A stretch of 64,000 bases of DNA from Anthoceros angustus. Taxonomy: Eukaryota; Streptophyta; Anthocerotopsida; Anthocerotales; Anthocerotaceae. Under the pieces are notes generated by a model that searched no databases, had not been told where the DNA came from, and saw nothing but the letters and a program-made list of their open reading frames with translations. The position numbers and the translations under genes were made by a program. Each line of letters begins with the position of its first letter. Positions within the stretch are counted from its first letter, which is position 1. This document shows, one piece after another, positions 42,528 to 55,800 of this stretch. The stretch is from NCBI GenBank assembly GCA_010909165.1, contig MU008186.1, positions 310,001 to 374,000 on the forward strand, read 5' to 3'.

Positions 42528-43761
42528 TCACGCCTTGTCCTTGGGCTGCACTTGCTGTGGTTGACCTTCGGAGGATAGGTCTGTTCCTTGTAGCCTGACA
42601 TCTGGAGCTTGCCCTTGACTTCCTTGTGGTTCACTACCTTGTCCAGATTGAGACTGTAGCCACGCTTCTGCATTGGCACCGTGACTAGCAAACTGCTGAA
42701 TTACTGCAGCTGCCTGCCTTCCAATATCTGGCACTTGCAGCAACAGCTAACTGTTGTGCCAGTGCCATCTGTTGTTGAGCTGCTTGACCTTGCTGCTGTG
42801 CTACCTGAAAACCCAGATTCAATGGAGTACCCTCAGCTAGACAGATCCTTGACCTTGCTGCTGTGCTACCTGAAAACCCAGATTCAATGCAGTACCCTCA
42901 GCTAGACAGATCCTCGACAACTATACTATACTGTGATGGCAGCATGAGAGGCTTGAGGTGTGCATACCTGCTGTGTTGCTGCATCTGGAGAAGTGTTTGC
43001 TATGTTTTGAGCATACAGCAACTGAGTGGTAGCGGCTTCAGCCGTCCTATGGGCAACTAAGGTCAGCATCTGCTGGCAGTACGCGTCCCTGGCCTCTGGA
43101 GTCAGTGGCGGTGGCACAGGCTGTTGGCCAAATGCTCCTAGCAAAAACAGGTTTGCACGTTTAACCAGGTAAGATGTTTATTATATACAACTGGATTTGA
43201 ACTGCTGTTCTTACCACCACCGCCTTGCATAGCCTGTACTCGTGCTGCGGCCTGCTGCTGCTGAGCCAAAGCTTGCTGCTGAGCCATGGCCTGCTGCTGA
43301 GCCATTGCCTGCTGTTGAGCTTGAGCTGCCGCCTGCTGCTGAACCTGGGCTGCCGCCTGCTGCTGGGCTAACTGGTGTGCAGCCATCTGTTGTGCGCCAT
43401 ATTGCGCTGTGTTGGCGGCAGAGAACGTTGCAGTGTTCGCAGCTTCCTGCCACGCTGCTGCTTCCTGGATGGCATGCTCAGCCTTCTCGTGAGCAGCCAT
43501 CTGCTTATGGTACGCCACCTTAGCTGCTCTCTGAGCCTCGGCTTGCGCCTCTGCCGCCTCCTCCGCGGCGACCCTCGCCTGTTGCAAGACCCAGTTGCCC
43601 ATCAGCAAGGAAACACTGCGAAATTCTCAAACGGAAAGCTTCCAAAGGAAACCACCGTAGCTCACTTGAACTTGAGTCTCGGACGAGCGCTGCTCAGGAG
43701 CTTCGTCCTCCTTCATTCTCTCTTGCGAATATCTCTCTCTCGATCTCTGTGATTCCGCCAT
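42528..43761 (-). CDS. Ala/Gln-rich protein of unknown function, possibly frameshifted
   Basis: I do not recognise the family. Exons: 43761-43666 (MAESQRSRERYSQERMKEDE), 43578-43215 (A/Q-rich, long helix with QQQAMAQQQAMAQQQALAQQ), 43137-42968 (GAFGQQPVPPPLTPEARDAY and on) and 42804-42528 (VAQQQGQAAQQQMALAQQ then DIGRQAAAVIQQFASHGANA, ending in PKDKA). Introns have GT/AG ends and matching phases. In the last exon the reading changes frame at ~42730: one extra A in GCCAGATATT breaks SADIGRQ. A 65-bp duplication places a second copy of the last acceptor at 42869. The composition suggests a low-complexity regulatory or RNA-associated protein, but this is a guess. Confidence 0.6.
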
Positions 43762-45707
43762 GATACCTCGTCAGCGGGATCGACTGAGCCTGAGCCTACA
43801 ACAGCGAGGCAAGATCAGTCCTCACATCAAGCCAGTCTCCAAAAGCGTCCACACCCAAGGAACCAGCCGTGCCCATCATCTCATAAGACTAACTCGAATT
43901 CGAAGACGGGAAGCATTACTGTGCAGTTCTCAAATGTGGGTGGTACGATCACCTGGTGAATTGCAGATCGTTCGTGTAACAGCACAAGTCCTTCAGCTAC
44001 CAAGAGATTTAGATACTGTACAAATTGAACTTCAAATCGGGCATTAGATGACCCGACTGCTAGCAGCACCCGAGATTCTTCTCAGGATAATCTGCCTCAC
44101 TCGCCTCGGGACAGGCACTTCCCGGACTACTTCTTCCACCACACGGACTACGATGAGGCAGTATGCCTCAAGAAGATGGGCTAGCAATGCGACGAGAATC
44201 ATCTCCGATTGCCTGCAATTCCTCACACAGTTCCAATTGGTCCACACCAAAGCGAAGAAATTGGGACCCAAGCACTGTGCATCAAGCATACAAAACTGCT
44301 TGATGCACAACACACACACAGAACAACACAACACAACCGCAGAGCAAGGAAGAACAGCAAATATTCCTTCTTTCAAGACCTACATTCGTCAAACCCCTAT
44401 CCACATGGCTTCATCTGCAACACGATCCGTGCAGATCTGGGACCGGCCGTGCAAGGTCAAGGTTCCGTATGGAGAGAGGTCATCAAAACGACATAAATAG
44501 CCGCTTTCTGAAGCCCAAAAAATGCATAAACCAAGGCACACCATGCAGCGCGCTGGCCAGCATCTCCAGAACCGCCAGACTATTTCAGGATAGCGACAAT
44601 CGGAATCGGAGCTGCACACATAGCAGAGATATAGCTGGCTGCTCACATGCCCAGTGCCACCTGCGGTCCTCAGCTAACCATGTTGCAGCGTGGGGGGCAA
44701 GGCCTGTGCGGCTGCCTAGTTGTGGGGACTGCGCCCAGATATTCCAGGACTTACACTGAAGATGAGAGGCCAAATTCCTCACTCCCACTCCAGCTGCTCA
44801 CCGTAATTTGCAGGACTGGTAGAGAAGACTGCGGATTCGGTGAAGTGGCTCTGCAACGTGGCTGCTTGCATGCTGCCCACAAGCCAGCGCCAAATTTTAT
44901 TACCAGCTCAATCAACTCAATCAAACTCAAGTAAAATCATCTTTAACGCTGTCAAACAACTCTGCTAGTTGTCACCACAACCTGGTTCTGGCGTTTTGGT
45001 TCTTGAGAGAAATCAGGATCAACACCTCCATCACCGCGGTGTTGTTCAGATCAGCTGGCCTATTACAACTTAGCCTGCATTGGAATGAGCTGATCAGGCA
45101 GGACAGTGGCTCCATCTGTGCATACTGCAAAGTCAGTCCATACCTGTTTCTTGTTGCCGTCTGAAGAATGGGTAGGAGGGGCCTCGCAATTAAAAAATTG
45201 AGATCCTGAACATGACGACTTCCATGGCCCGTTGTTTCTTTGAGAGATACATAGTATTGAGGTACATACGTAGCCTGAAGAGGCATGGAGGGTTTAAAAC
45301 TGACGGAAGAACCAAGCTACTTGACTGATGCCAGAGGCTGCTGTTAGTAGCTGAGAACTAGCTACTTGCCGCAGGTTCTTACAAAAGGAAACCTCGAGGC
45401 AGCAAATCTTTTGGAAATGCAAAGCTAAGCCTTACAAGCACTGCCCTTCCTCGAGACCGTCGGGCTGCTCCAAGATGCTAGGCGTCACAGGACGTTTGTG
45501 AGATGATGGCCTTGACGAAACCCTAATCTCACGTAGTAGAGTTCGCTTCCTTGCTGCGACGTCTGGGTGCCGTGACCGTTGATCCAGCTCGTTCAGAGGG
45601 GTAGTAACGCATTATCTGCTTGCAGTTGTCTCTCTCGTTTAGAGGAGGAGTAACGCATTATCTGCTTGAAATTGTCTCCCTCGTACAGCCATCAGAACTT
45701 CTTCAAT
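43762..45707. other. Spacer between Ala/Gln-rich gene and ALG12
   Basis: Open frames on both strands carry no recognised motif. Near 45590-45680 AGTAACGCATTATCTGCTTG and TTGTCTC are duplicated about 60 bp apart. It probably contains promoters for both flanking divergent genes. Confidence 0.35.
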
Positions 45708-48700
45708 ATGCTGGTTCCACAGCTCAAATTCGATAGTGAGCCTTACTTGAACTAGGTTCTTGTAGTTTTCTGCTCCACTGCTTTGGTGGTGTGCTATCGT
45801 GGCTGCTGAACTTACTTGACCTGCTTAATTGTCTCGAGCACAGGATGGGACCTTCTTCTTTCAGCTATTGCTTTCTTCCACGTCATAATGGCTCCCTACA
45901 CCAAAGTGGAAGAAAGTTTCAACGTTCAGGTACGTTGAGGTTGAGGGCTCTCAGAAAGTAATCTGCAGAGTGGGTTGATGTATGTGGGTAGTCTTGAATT
46001 GGGTTTATCGTGCTGAAATGCAGGCTATGCATGATATATTGTACCATCGCAGTCACCTCGGAGGGGCAAGTACTTTCACTCGTGTGTTGTTGAGCCTCGA
46101 TGTTCTAATCTATCTTTTGTAACAGCATTGGGCTGTCAACTACGTTTCTTCATCTAGAGATCGATTGTTGAGGTGAACTGATTGGAGCCGCTTTCTGCAG
46201 TATGATCACTTTGAGTTTCCGGGGGTTGTTCCACGTACATTCCTTGGTGTGTGAATCTACTGCTCTTTTTTATATATCGAGCACATCTACTGAACTTCAT
46301 GGCCTTGCCAGTGTATGTGGAGGGAACTGATCTGAGTGTGCGCTAGGTGCTCTCTCCCCGCAGGTGCCCTTGCAACAGCTGCTCTTGCATCGCCGCTTGT
46401 TTTACTGTTCAATGTGCTGCAGCTCCCAAAACTGTACTCGCTATATGCGGGTAGGATTCTGGTGAAGCTATCGGCTTTTTTTCAGCCTTCAGCTCAAAGT
46501 CCTTAACAGATTTGAGATGCCTCTCTAAGGATATGAATTTGATGTGCAGTTCGTCTTGCATTGGGTGGGATGGTACTTGCAACATTGCATACTCTCCGGG
46601 AACAGGTAAGGATGCTAGCATAGGAGACAAAAACAATTGGTTGATGAATTTCCTCGCTGATAAGAACTGTTTGAGTGTGTTGTCTTGCCCGTCGAATGTG
46701 GTTGGATTAGGATTTAGTTGGTTAAGTGCAGTTTTTTCATTTCAGGTTTCTGCCAAATTTGGACGTGATGTGGGAGTGGCATTCACGATAGTCACTGCCA
46801 CACAGTTCCATTTCTTGTTTTACTGCACTCGGCCTCTTCCAAACACATTTGCTATCGTGTTGGGTAAGTTATTAAGCTTTCTGAGTTCTGAGCTGCAGTG
46901 GTTGCCATCAGATTGGATATAGGGGCTGCAGATTTGACCTATAGATATCTCTGGTTGCTGGAGCAGTGAATTTGGCATATGCTGCCTGGATTAGGGGGGA
47001 GCCTGCAGTGGCCTTGAGATATCTGGTAGGTGATTAGTCGTGAAGTGGCTGCCCTTACAGATCCCAGTGTAGCTTTAAGTCTGGAAAGGGATTTGATTCA
47101 CACCTAAGACTGAACCGTTTGGAATGCTTGCAGGTGTTCACTACAATTGTCTTCCGATGTGACATGGTGTTGCTGTTAGTGCCGATTGGGCTAAGCTTTC
47201 TGCTGGTAGATGAAAAGGAAGCTAGAATCTATCTGATCCTAAGACTTTGCATTTTTTGAGTTCGTTACCTGATTGTTTTTTCTTGACCCCAAGTCACGTG
47301 TTTACAGTGATTATGTGTCCTAATCTAGTAGGAACAGTCCTCATTAGTTTGATCTTTCTGCGAATCACAGAGTTCATTCATCACAGTCCATAAAGCAGTA
47401 AAGCATTGCACAGCAATGGCATCGATGAGCATCGGTGAGAAAATCCAGTTGGGCATAGTTTGAATTGAGATAATTTTGACAGACGTTGCATTGGGGAATA
47501 TAGATGTGCAGCTCACAACGCCGTTTCATTTGTTGCAGGTTTGACTTTTGTCCTTGATTCCTACATGTGGCAACAGTGGGTATGGCCAGAGTTTCAAGTG
47601 TTCTGGTTCAACACTGCCCTGAACCGGAGCTCAGAGTGGGGTGTATCCTGTGGCTATGGTTTTTTCTGATTGTACCAACTGCGCCCCATTGTGGCACGGT
47701 GACATACTGTTGAGATGTGTTCCTCAATTTGAGAATCAGGTTTCCTCTACGCACTGGTATTTCACCTCAGCACTCCCGAGGGCATTGCTCATAGCGTATC
47801 CTCTGGCATGTGTGAGCTCCATCTTCCAAACCTCAAGGTGGCTGTGTTTGCAGGTGCATTTGTTCTTGCATTGCAGGCACAGGATTGACACATAATTGCA
47901 ATTAAGTTTACGGCTGACATTGCTAAATTAAAGGGGATTTTTCGAGCAAAATTCTGAGGCCTGTTCCTTGGAGAGAATAACTGTTTGAGTGGCACTAGCT
48001 TTGGTCGGATTTTGCTCACGGGTGCGTTCCTTCTGGTGACTTGACAGGTTGGTGTTGTGTTTGAACGTCGGTTGGCTGAATATCTTGGCCCTATTATAAG
48101 TTTTATTCTCCTTTACTCAAAGCTGCGACATAAGGTACTCTATCTGAGGTATTGTTGTTGAAATTGTTGAGTACCACCAGCTTCTTGTATCTCTCCCCTA
48201 TTTCAATTCAGAATCCAGAATGTGCCGCTTTGCCTGTCAGGGAGAAAATTTCTGCTGTGATGACACCAGTATTTGTTTGTCCAGGAACTGAGATTCATCC
48301 TAGTGGCAGTGCCTATGTTGAATCTTGCTGCTGCAACTGCTATCACAAGAATGTATGATGAGAAACTGCCCTTGAGACTCTTTCGGTTGTGTATACTTAC
48401 GAGCAGATTTGGTACTAGATATTTTCATATAATCTGGGTGGTTGTCTTCAGATATCATAATCGTCACAAAGCAAGATGGCATCTAATCCATCTGTTATGT
48501 GTTGGGTTGTTACTAGGAAGGTTAGACCTTGCATGCTCCCTTCTTTCTTTGTGATTTTTGCTGTGGCTCACTGACTATTTTTCCCCATGTTTAGCTCAAG
48601 GCTTGACGTATTTATCACAATCCCAGTTTTGGCATAACAGTAATTATGTCTATTGCGTCATATGCAAATTACCCTGGTGGACAAGCGATCAGAATTTTGC

Positions 48701-49409
48701 ATGAAAAGGGTAGGTTGCTTTGTCGTAGGAATGGAACAGTATCAAAGTCCTTTGCAGAACGATGACACTCTTTGATTCAAATTGTGATTCAGAATCTTTT
48801 CCGGGCAAGGAAGGTCCTTTGGCTGTGCACATCGACACCTTTGCAGCAATGACTGGAGTCTCCCGGTTTTGTGACCAAGGATCACCATGGAGGTTGTCTG
48901 TCTCTACACTTTTCTTGCCTTAATACTATTTCTGCTGAGAATAAGCCAGATTTTCTGCTCTCTTCTACACTCCCATGTTTGTCGCCAGCTATTCAAAGCA
49001 GGAGATGGACACCTTTTCATTTGGGGACAACAACTTCACCTTTCTTTTAGAGTAAGTGACCAGCTCTCTTCGTTGTTCATCAACATCCAAAATGACAGGG
49101 TCGTTGATGCCACTGACATTTACTGGATCATCACACAGCGCGACGGCAATCATTCCAGACTACAGGTGCTTGATGGGCGTTGAGGGTTACAAGCGAGCCA
49201 AGCTAGAAAAATCACTCCATCCTATACACCTGGTAAGGTTTCATAGAATGAATGCTATTACAATGACTCCTGTATTTTGACGTCATGTTTGTTTTCTGAA
49301 CCTGCTGCCTGTTAAAACCCGTTCTGCGCAGGTGATGGAGCCAGTTGTGTTCATCCACGGTCGCCTAGATAGCAACAGGGTGACTGGAATATGGCCTGGT
49401 TGCGAATGA
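45708..49409 (+). CDS. ALG12: ALG12, dolichyl-P-Man:Man7GlcNAc2-PP-dolichol alpha-1,6-mannosyltransferase
   Basis: ER multispanning GT22 enzyme adding the eighth mannose to the lipid-linked glycan. Many small exons join in phase: 45708-45735, 45844-45929, 46024-46065, 46201-46246, 46364-46450, 46550-46605, 46746-46863, 46967-47025, 47134-47205, 47371-47434, 47539-47642, 47740-~47853, 48048-48134, 48285-48352, 48452-48520, 48627-48709, 48793-48892, 48989-49051, a piece near 49150-49232, and 49332-49409. Signatures: APYTKVEESFNVQ, MHDILYHRSHL, YDHFEFPGVVPRTFLGA (catalytic-loop region), FHFLFYCTRPLPNTFAIVL, VLDSYMWQQWVWPEFQVFW, WYFTSALPRALL, LRHKELRFILVAVPMLNLAA, YPGGQAI, VHIDTFAAMTGVSRF. Exon 3 appears to use a GC donor (GGG/GCAAGT). 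Boundaries near 47853 and 49052-49170 are uncertain. Convergent with SOS1, 165 bp apart. Confidence 0.93.
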
Positions 49410-49574
49410 TGGCGGAACCGTATTGCTGGCAAGAGCGGAGGGAAGGTTTTTATTTGGTTTGCTGGGAAATCCCACGTACGTTGCTAGGCACGGTTTGAAG
49501 CACCCAAGGTCTATTCGAGGAGCTGTTTTATTTTCCATGCAAAGCGGCATGATAGAGAACCATAATAGTGTGGG

Positions 49575-52500
49575 TCAAGGGCCGAACAAGTTGTTTGGTG
49601 AACCTATCTGAATGATGTTCTCCTCGTCCTCGTCAGACTCTCCTCTTGATCCCGACGTGGGTAATAGAGGACCAAGCAGATCCGAATTTGAGTGGATGCT
49701 TGCGTTGGACAACTGCGCCCTAGTTGCAAGCGGTCTCCTCAAGCCTGCGACCTGAAACAAATGTCCTGAATTGTGGCGCACCATTTTTTTCACCAGGGAT
49801 GAGCTGGACCGAGGGCGGATGTAGTTGTCGGTGACATCGAGACTTGAATGGCTTCCTTCTAGGCCCTTTTCCTGCACACACATCCAAGGTGCAGGCATAT
49901 TGGGAAATGCAAGTTGCAACCCCGGTTTTTAAACTGACTGCAGGGAGGAGGAGGCTCGACAGCACACCTGACTTCCGAAAAGGCCGAGCTCCATTGCCCT
50001 CGCAAGGTGCAGTGAAGATCTTCGTCTGGGCACATTTTCTTCGGATCCTCCACTGCCAGATGCCACTGACCCGTTCCTGCTTGCTGCCAAGCTTGGATGG
50101 AAGATTAGAACTCGGCTTCGAGACTCCGCATGGAAGTAGGTGTTCTGGCGTCCTGCCTCCTGACTTCCTGCAGGGTTGTAGCAGCAAGAGTTCTGTTCAG
50201 AGCTGCCAAGCCTACGACACCTATAAAAAAACTCTTTCCAATCAAGCAACCAGAGCATTCACCTGTGGCTACTCCACCCGACACTGAGCTAAGGCCTGCG
50301 GGTGCTGAGATGATGATGCCTTCAACACCGTCTCGTTTCAGGTACCCTTCCAGCAGTATGCCAACCTCACCTTGATTCAAGGTGATCATTTCCCTGTCGA
50401 TAAAATTCTGCAGTCGACCGCTTGCAGAAATGAGGGCTCTCAATTCCTGGATTGTGTGATCTTCAAATACCTGGGAAAGGCAAATCTTTGCCAATGACAC
50501 CGCGCTTTCCTGCAGCATGTGGACTCGTCAGTTCACACACGGTTTTTCTTTTAACATTCAACACCGGTGATTAGTTTGCCTGGTTTGCCTTCTCACCAGC
50601 CAAAAGAAACGTTCTAGCTCGGGATCTGATCCGATTGCATGCAGCAGGATCTCCCTTTCAATGAAGAAACAGTGCACAGCCGTGTCGGTTTTGACTCTGC
50701 AGACGCGGTTTCTCCCTGTCAGAGCTTCATACAAGCCCAGTGTGGCTCCATGCGTGAAAGATGGGTGAACCACGTAGTCTACGAGGTCCTCTTTACTCCA
50801 CTGCAAGCACCAGCGGAGCGCATGTCAAACTCTAGGATCAAGGATCTCAGCAGAAAATAAATGTCAGAAGAATTGCAGGCTGCAACTGACCTTCACCACT
50901 CCATTTGCAATCAACCAAATGCCATCGGGTTTTGAACCCTCTTCGAATATAATTGAACGGCGGATTCTTACATATTCGCGAGCTGACTCTATGAGAGGCT
51001 TCTGGATGTTCTCAGGCAGTGCTCCAATCAGAGGCTGAACACTTAGCACTTCCCCGGGTGCTGGTATGTTCACGGTTGGCGGATCTCGCATTAGTTTCTT
51101 CAAATTCATCTGCAGAGACCGTAAACTTCTGTGAGGGCACTCCGTGCAAAGCCATGTGATTCAGATCTGAGCTTGTTTGCAAGCATGCACTGAGCACAGG
51201 AGAGAGATGTTAACTGACCTGAACTGTTTCATGGAGCTGAGTGGTCTCCTTCAGCTCAAGGAGCCCACAATGCTGAAGGTGGCGAATGTAGCCATTGAGA
51301 TGCTGAAGAGTTGCTCTGGAAATCTGCTTGTCCTTGATAACTCGTAACACCTGACATCATGTTCCCAGCCACCGTTCAGCAAGGGCAGAATCATCACTTG
51401 CCTAGATCAACTGCATGAGAATCCCTCACCTGCGGGAAGGTGATTCGGACATCTTCAAGGAAAGTCTGAGCAGCTGCCCCTTCTGCCTCACTCTCCTTCA
51501 AAACTCTTACAGCATAGGAACTTCCCCCTGAACCAAATTCAGCAACGACAATCAGCTGCCTTGCTTACATCACGGATTTCATACTGGACATCCTGTCTAA
51601 CCCGAGCATTGTAGAGGCAACATGTTGGCATTGAACGTAGTACCGATGAACTGGTGCAGCTGCTGCCGAGCCAATCTATGACCGCGGAGAAATGCTGCAG
51701 AGATGTAGCAGGCTAGCTCCAGTCTTTCAACCAGCAGTAAGGAAGTGAGTTTTGCAGGAAGAAAAGCCAAGTGGGTGTTCCTCCTCTGCACATATTTGTA
51801 GTGTCGTGGAAAGCGTACATAACTAGCAAGCCCTTTCCAGTCGTTGATGGGGGCGTTAGTATGAGCCACCTCGTCCACAGCGACGTTTACCGATTCCATG
51901 AGTATGATGGCTGCAGTTTGTGTGACTCTGCCCTCCTCCAGCATTCCCCAATAGGCTGCTTGCAAACCTGGAAGTTGAGGTCTACACATTGTTCACATAG
52001 CTCCTGAAGTCGATGAACTGAAACTTGAGAGCATCCAACAAGAACCCTTCATGATACTTGCCATTCAAGAAACGTATGCGAGTGTCCTGAAGAAGTAAAT
52101 CCTGCAGGTAGGTTTGAGAGGAACGTGAATTATGCGGATGGAGAGGCTTGCTTTCCTCTGGACTTGCTCTAATACAGCTCAAGTACTTGCGTACAACCAT
52201 CCAATCTCCAGGGCCAAGCTCTTCATCCTCGCCAAGCTCTGCAAATGCGCTTACAGCTTTGCTGTACATCTCATTTTCCACGAATTCGAGAATGCGTGTC
52301 TGCCCAGCATGGCAAGCAAGTTAATGTGAGCAAGCAGCATGCAACTGAAGCTGTTGGACTCTCAAATGGGATCACTGTAATACTAAGGACGAGCATATCT
52401 TCGTGAAATTTGGACCTTAGCCTCCGATGGCCTTGTGAGCTTCAGAACCTTGATCAGATGCTGAGCCGTGGATCCATTGATGATGAGGGTTAAAAACACA

Positions 52501-55087
52501 ACTCCTCCTGTAAAGAAAATGAACTATGTGCCACAATCGGAGTGCAAACACTGTTAGATCGCTGACAATTGATGACAATCGCATGTGCATTAAAGCTCTT
52601 TAAAATGACTTACCCTCGCCTCTGTTTGTTTTGATATAAAAACGTTGTCCAACGAATCCCAGTCTGCAGGTTGCTGCAGAGATGTTCAAGAGGAGAAATA
52701 GCCTCAGGAGAACGCAAATCAGACAGACTTCTGCAAAGCCATAAATCGGGATAAGAAAACTCACAGCTACAGAGAGAGCAAGAGATAGAGCAACGGCCCC
52801 TCGAAGACCAGACCATACGAGGACAGTAGCCTCCTTCCAGTCAAGCCCATAACCATAGTATCTCAACGCTGGGTACAAGATCATAACTACCAAAAATCTT
52901 GAAAGTTGTACACCCAGATAAAGAATTCCTAGATAAATCCAGTCCTGCCCTGTATCAATCAGGTAGTTTTGAATCAGATCTCAAGTCCATGTCCCTTGTA
53001 TAAGCACACTCACAGTTAAATACCACCAAAAACAACAAAGCTCACCTTCAATATTATCATACGTCCTCAGAATGCTCTCGGCTATGACTGTTCCACTGAA
53101 AACAAACCACAAATGTAGTTCACATCAACAGATGGAATCTCGCAAGCATCCTCAACGTACGTCATCAGCCACTACAGCAGAGCGGGAATCCAACCTGAGT
53201 ATAAAAATGAGGGTATTTGCAATATATGCAATCATCTCCCTGCATTACAACAACGACACGATGTGTTGGACTGCAGTTCAGGTACACACTACTGTTGCCT
53301 ACCACACTGATGTCACTTTCCGAGGCAAGGCACTGTGTTGCTTACCAAAAGTGATGAATACTCTCCTGACTTTCACCAGCAAAAGCAGTCCTTCCAAAAG
53401 CTGCAAAAAAGCTGCAGCAGTTCCTTTGACAGTCATCAAGGGTACCCCTCGTGGTCTTTAGACTGAAAGGAAGAAAGCGAGGAGAATGGATGGAGCAACC
53501 TGGCAGAAGAGCTTACATTCCAACTGTCATGACTGTGAGAACACCTGATACCCCAGCTTGATCCTCCGCCTACCAGGTAAACCAGAGTTTGTGTGTGTGC
53601 GCGTTGGAACACAACTATCCTTCAAATACAAAGTGTGCATAGAAATGACGAGCTTACAATGAAAAATGCCATGTAGCTTGCAGTAATTGTCAACGTGATC
53701 TCAAGGACTGTGTCACTAAATAGTGTTCCCACCCACAAAACCGATAAAGCTCCCACCAGCAAGCCCAATGCCACACTGCAATAGAGGTAGCTTAGGTGAG
53801 CTCAGGCAAATAGCTGAACTCTGACACTTTGAGCCAAACGACAGGAAAGGTGTAGGTTCAATACGTACGCTCCAAAAGCAACTTGAGTCAAGAATGCAAG
53901 GGTTTGCGTCGTACTGAACTGCTGGCCCGTCACCATGCTGAAAAAAAGTCTAAACACAACTATAGCCACCCTGGACACAAGACAATGAGAAAAGGAAGAA
54001 AAGTTAACATCAATTGCCCAATACAGTTTTGGCAATGAGCAACAAAACTGCATGAATACCGGATATCATGGTGGCAGATCACGCCTTCCAGGAAACATAC
54101 TAACAGCTAGAGATCATACCCGTCATTGATTAAGGATTCGCCCTCAATTATGGTGTTGAGCTTCTTGCTGGTGCCAAGCTCTTTAAGTAACGCAACAACA
54201 GCCACAGGATCCGTGGCACTCAACAAACCTCCAAGTAGAAACGATGTGGCCCAGTTCCATCCATAGGGGAAAAGGAACTAAGACAGGAGAAGGAAGGGGG
54301 GGGGTGGCCACAAAACAACGATAACAATTCAATGGACAAGAATTCAAATGTCTTGGCACATTATGCAGCCATAGCGCGTCACACAATGTGCAGCAAGATT
54401 TTGGTGAAAATAACTAACCATATTCACCAAGCCGAGACAACATGTTGAGATGACCACTCCTGGGCCAGCAAGGAGGACCATCTGGATCAAACATTTCTGT
54501 CGGACAGGCACGCGATCTCAGACTTCGTACACGGCAACATATCAGACCATGACAAAAGGACCCATCGCTGAAATCAGTTACCTTAATCTGGTGAACATCC
54601 ATCCCAAAAGAACTCTCAAATAGAAGGGCAGGCAGAAACACGAATAGAATCAGATTGGGATTGATGTCAGCCCCTGAAATGAAACAAGAACAAGGTGAGC
54701 GGAGTTGAGGCCGCATCCTCCCCACCCTGCAACACTCCATTCAATGTTAGAGCTGCACTGGTTGTTACTCACACTGCCGGATGCTGAGACCCAAGACTCC
54801 AAGGCCATGGCTTGTTCCATATTCTGCAGAAGCAAATCCAAACACCAAAATGAGCCATCCATTGAGCCACCCAAAAAACATGTAGCAAAGCGAGGGTGTG
54901 GGGAATCCGTACCCAACGCTCCAAGCCCAATTCCCAATAGTAACAATGCGACAGTATACGGAATATTTGTCCCTTTAAGGAGCTGGCGAGACACTAGTCC
55001 CAGCAAGAGAGACACTCCGAGGAAGAGTATGGCCACCTCCGGTCGACCTCCTTCCTCAACGCCATAGCCGTCAGCCTCGATTGCCAT
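49575..55087 (-). CDS. SOS1: SOS1 plasma-membrane Na+/H+ antiporter (NHX7 type)
   Basis: Exports Na+ from the cytosol; in Arabidopsis activated by the SOS2/SOS3 kinase pair. About 20 exons on the minus strand. The N-terminal antiporter domain (55087-~52430) shows VAILFLGVSLLLGLVSRQLL, GTNIPYTVALLLLGIG, FLPALLFESSFGMDVHQIK, GGLLSATDPVAVVALLKELG, IIEGESLINDG, TLEITLTI-like LEITLTITASYMAF, VLVWSGLRGAVALSLALS and FIFFTGGVVFLTLIINGSTA. The long cytosolic tail follows: ELGEDEELGPGDWMVV, DTRIRFLNG, VERLELACYISAAFLRGHR. A cyclic-nucleotide-binding-like domain follows (51109-50590: IIFEEGSKPDGIWLIANGVV, HPSFTHGATLGLYEALTGRN). The acidic autoinhibitory-type end is ESDEDEENIIQIGSP. ATG 55087 is chosen; an in-frame ATG at 55210 would add 41 residues. 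Appears complete. Confidence 0.95.
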
Positions 55088-55800
55088 TCTACGGATCCGC
55101 AGCCCCAGCGTCACTACGTGGCTGCCCAGAAACTGGACCGGCTGAGAAAACCGCCTGAATAATCCCTGCAGCTCCGGTGCAAATATAATCTGTAAAATGG
55201 CACCCCACAACTGGCTGGCTCTGCCGCAAGGCTTCTTGTACTCCGCCTTGTCTCACGGTGCCATGCCCCAGAGATTCCCTCCCTGTTCCAGACTCCTGCT
55301 CACTGTTCCATGGCCCGACGATTTCCGTCCGTTTCCGGGCTCTGGATTCAGGCCAGCCAGAGTCGTGATCACCACACCTCGTGCTCACCCCGGCGGAATT
55401 GGAAGCAGCTGTGAGGCAGACATGGCGTGTCGTGAACTGGCAGAGACGACAGGAGGCAACGTCAGTGAAGCCTGCCGTCTCCATGGGCCTTCTTTCACAT
55501 GCAGAAGGGCTGTACGAATTGCTTAAGTCTTGCTATATCCAGCCCAGTCAGCCGATCAAATGGGAGCTCAAGCAAGTGCGGGTCAAACAGTACATATGCT
55601 TATCAGCATTGTGGGTGAGCCTTGGGAATCAGTTGGCCGGGAAGTGGGTCCTGCTCACAGGAAGAGTAAGAATCACAGTCATTGGTCATGCATGCCATAT
55701 TCATGCTCTCTCTTCCTCACCAATCCTCTCTTTCATCCACCCCTTTTAATTTTATACCCTATTAATTTGCAGGTCGCTAGCGACTCCGGATGCGCCTGAG
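55088..55800. promoter_or_regulatory. SOS1 upstream region
   Basis: SOS1 5' UTR/promoter by position. The plus-strand open frames (55197, 55381) overlap it and show no domain; they look like chance. TAATTTTATACC at 55748 is AT-rich but no TATA box is assured. Confidence 0.35.

Noticed and set aside
44044-44376. 110-codon minus frame with hydrophobic, Cys-rich N-terminus
   Set aside because: Looks like a membrane peptide but has no homology signal, and adjoining frames change repeatedly.
53072-53461. 129-codon plus frame
   Set aside because: Antisense to SOS1 exons/introns with no recognisable domain.
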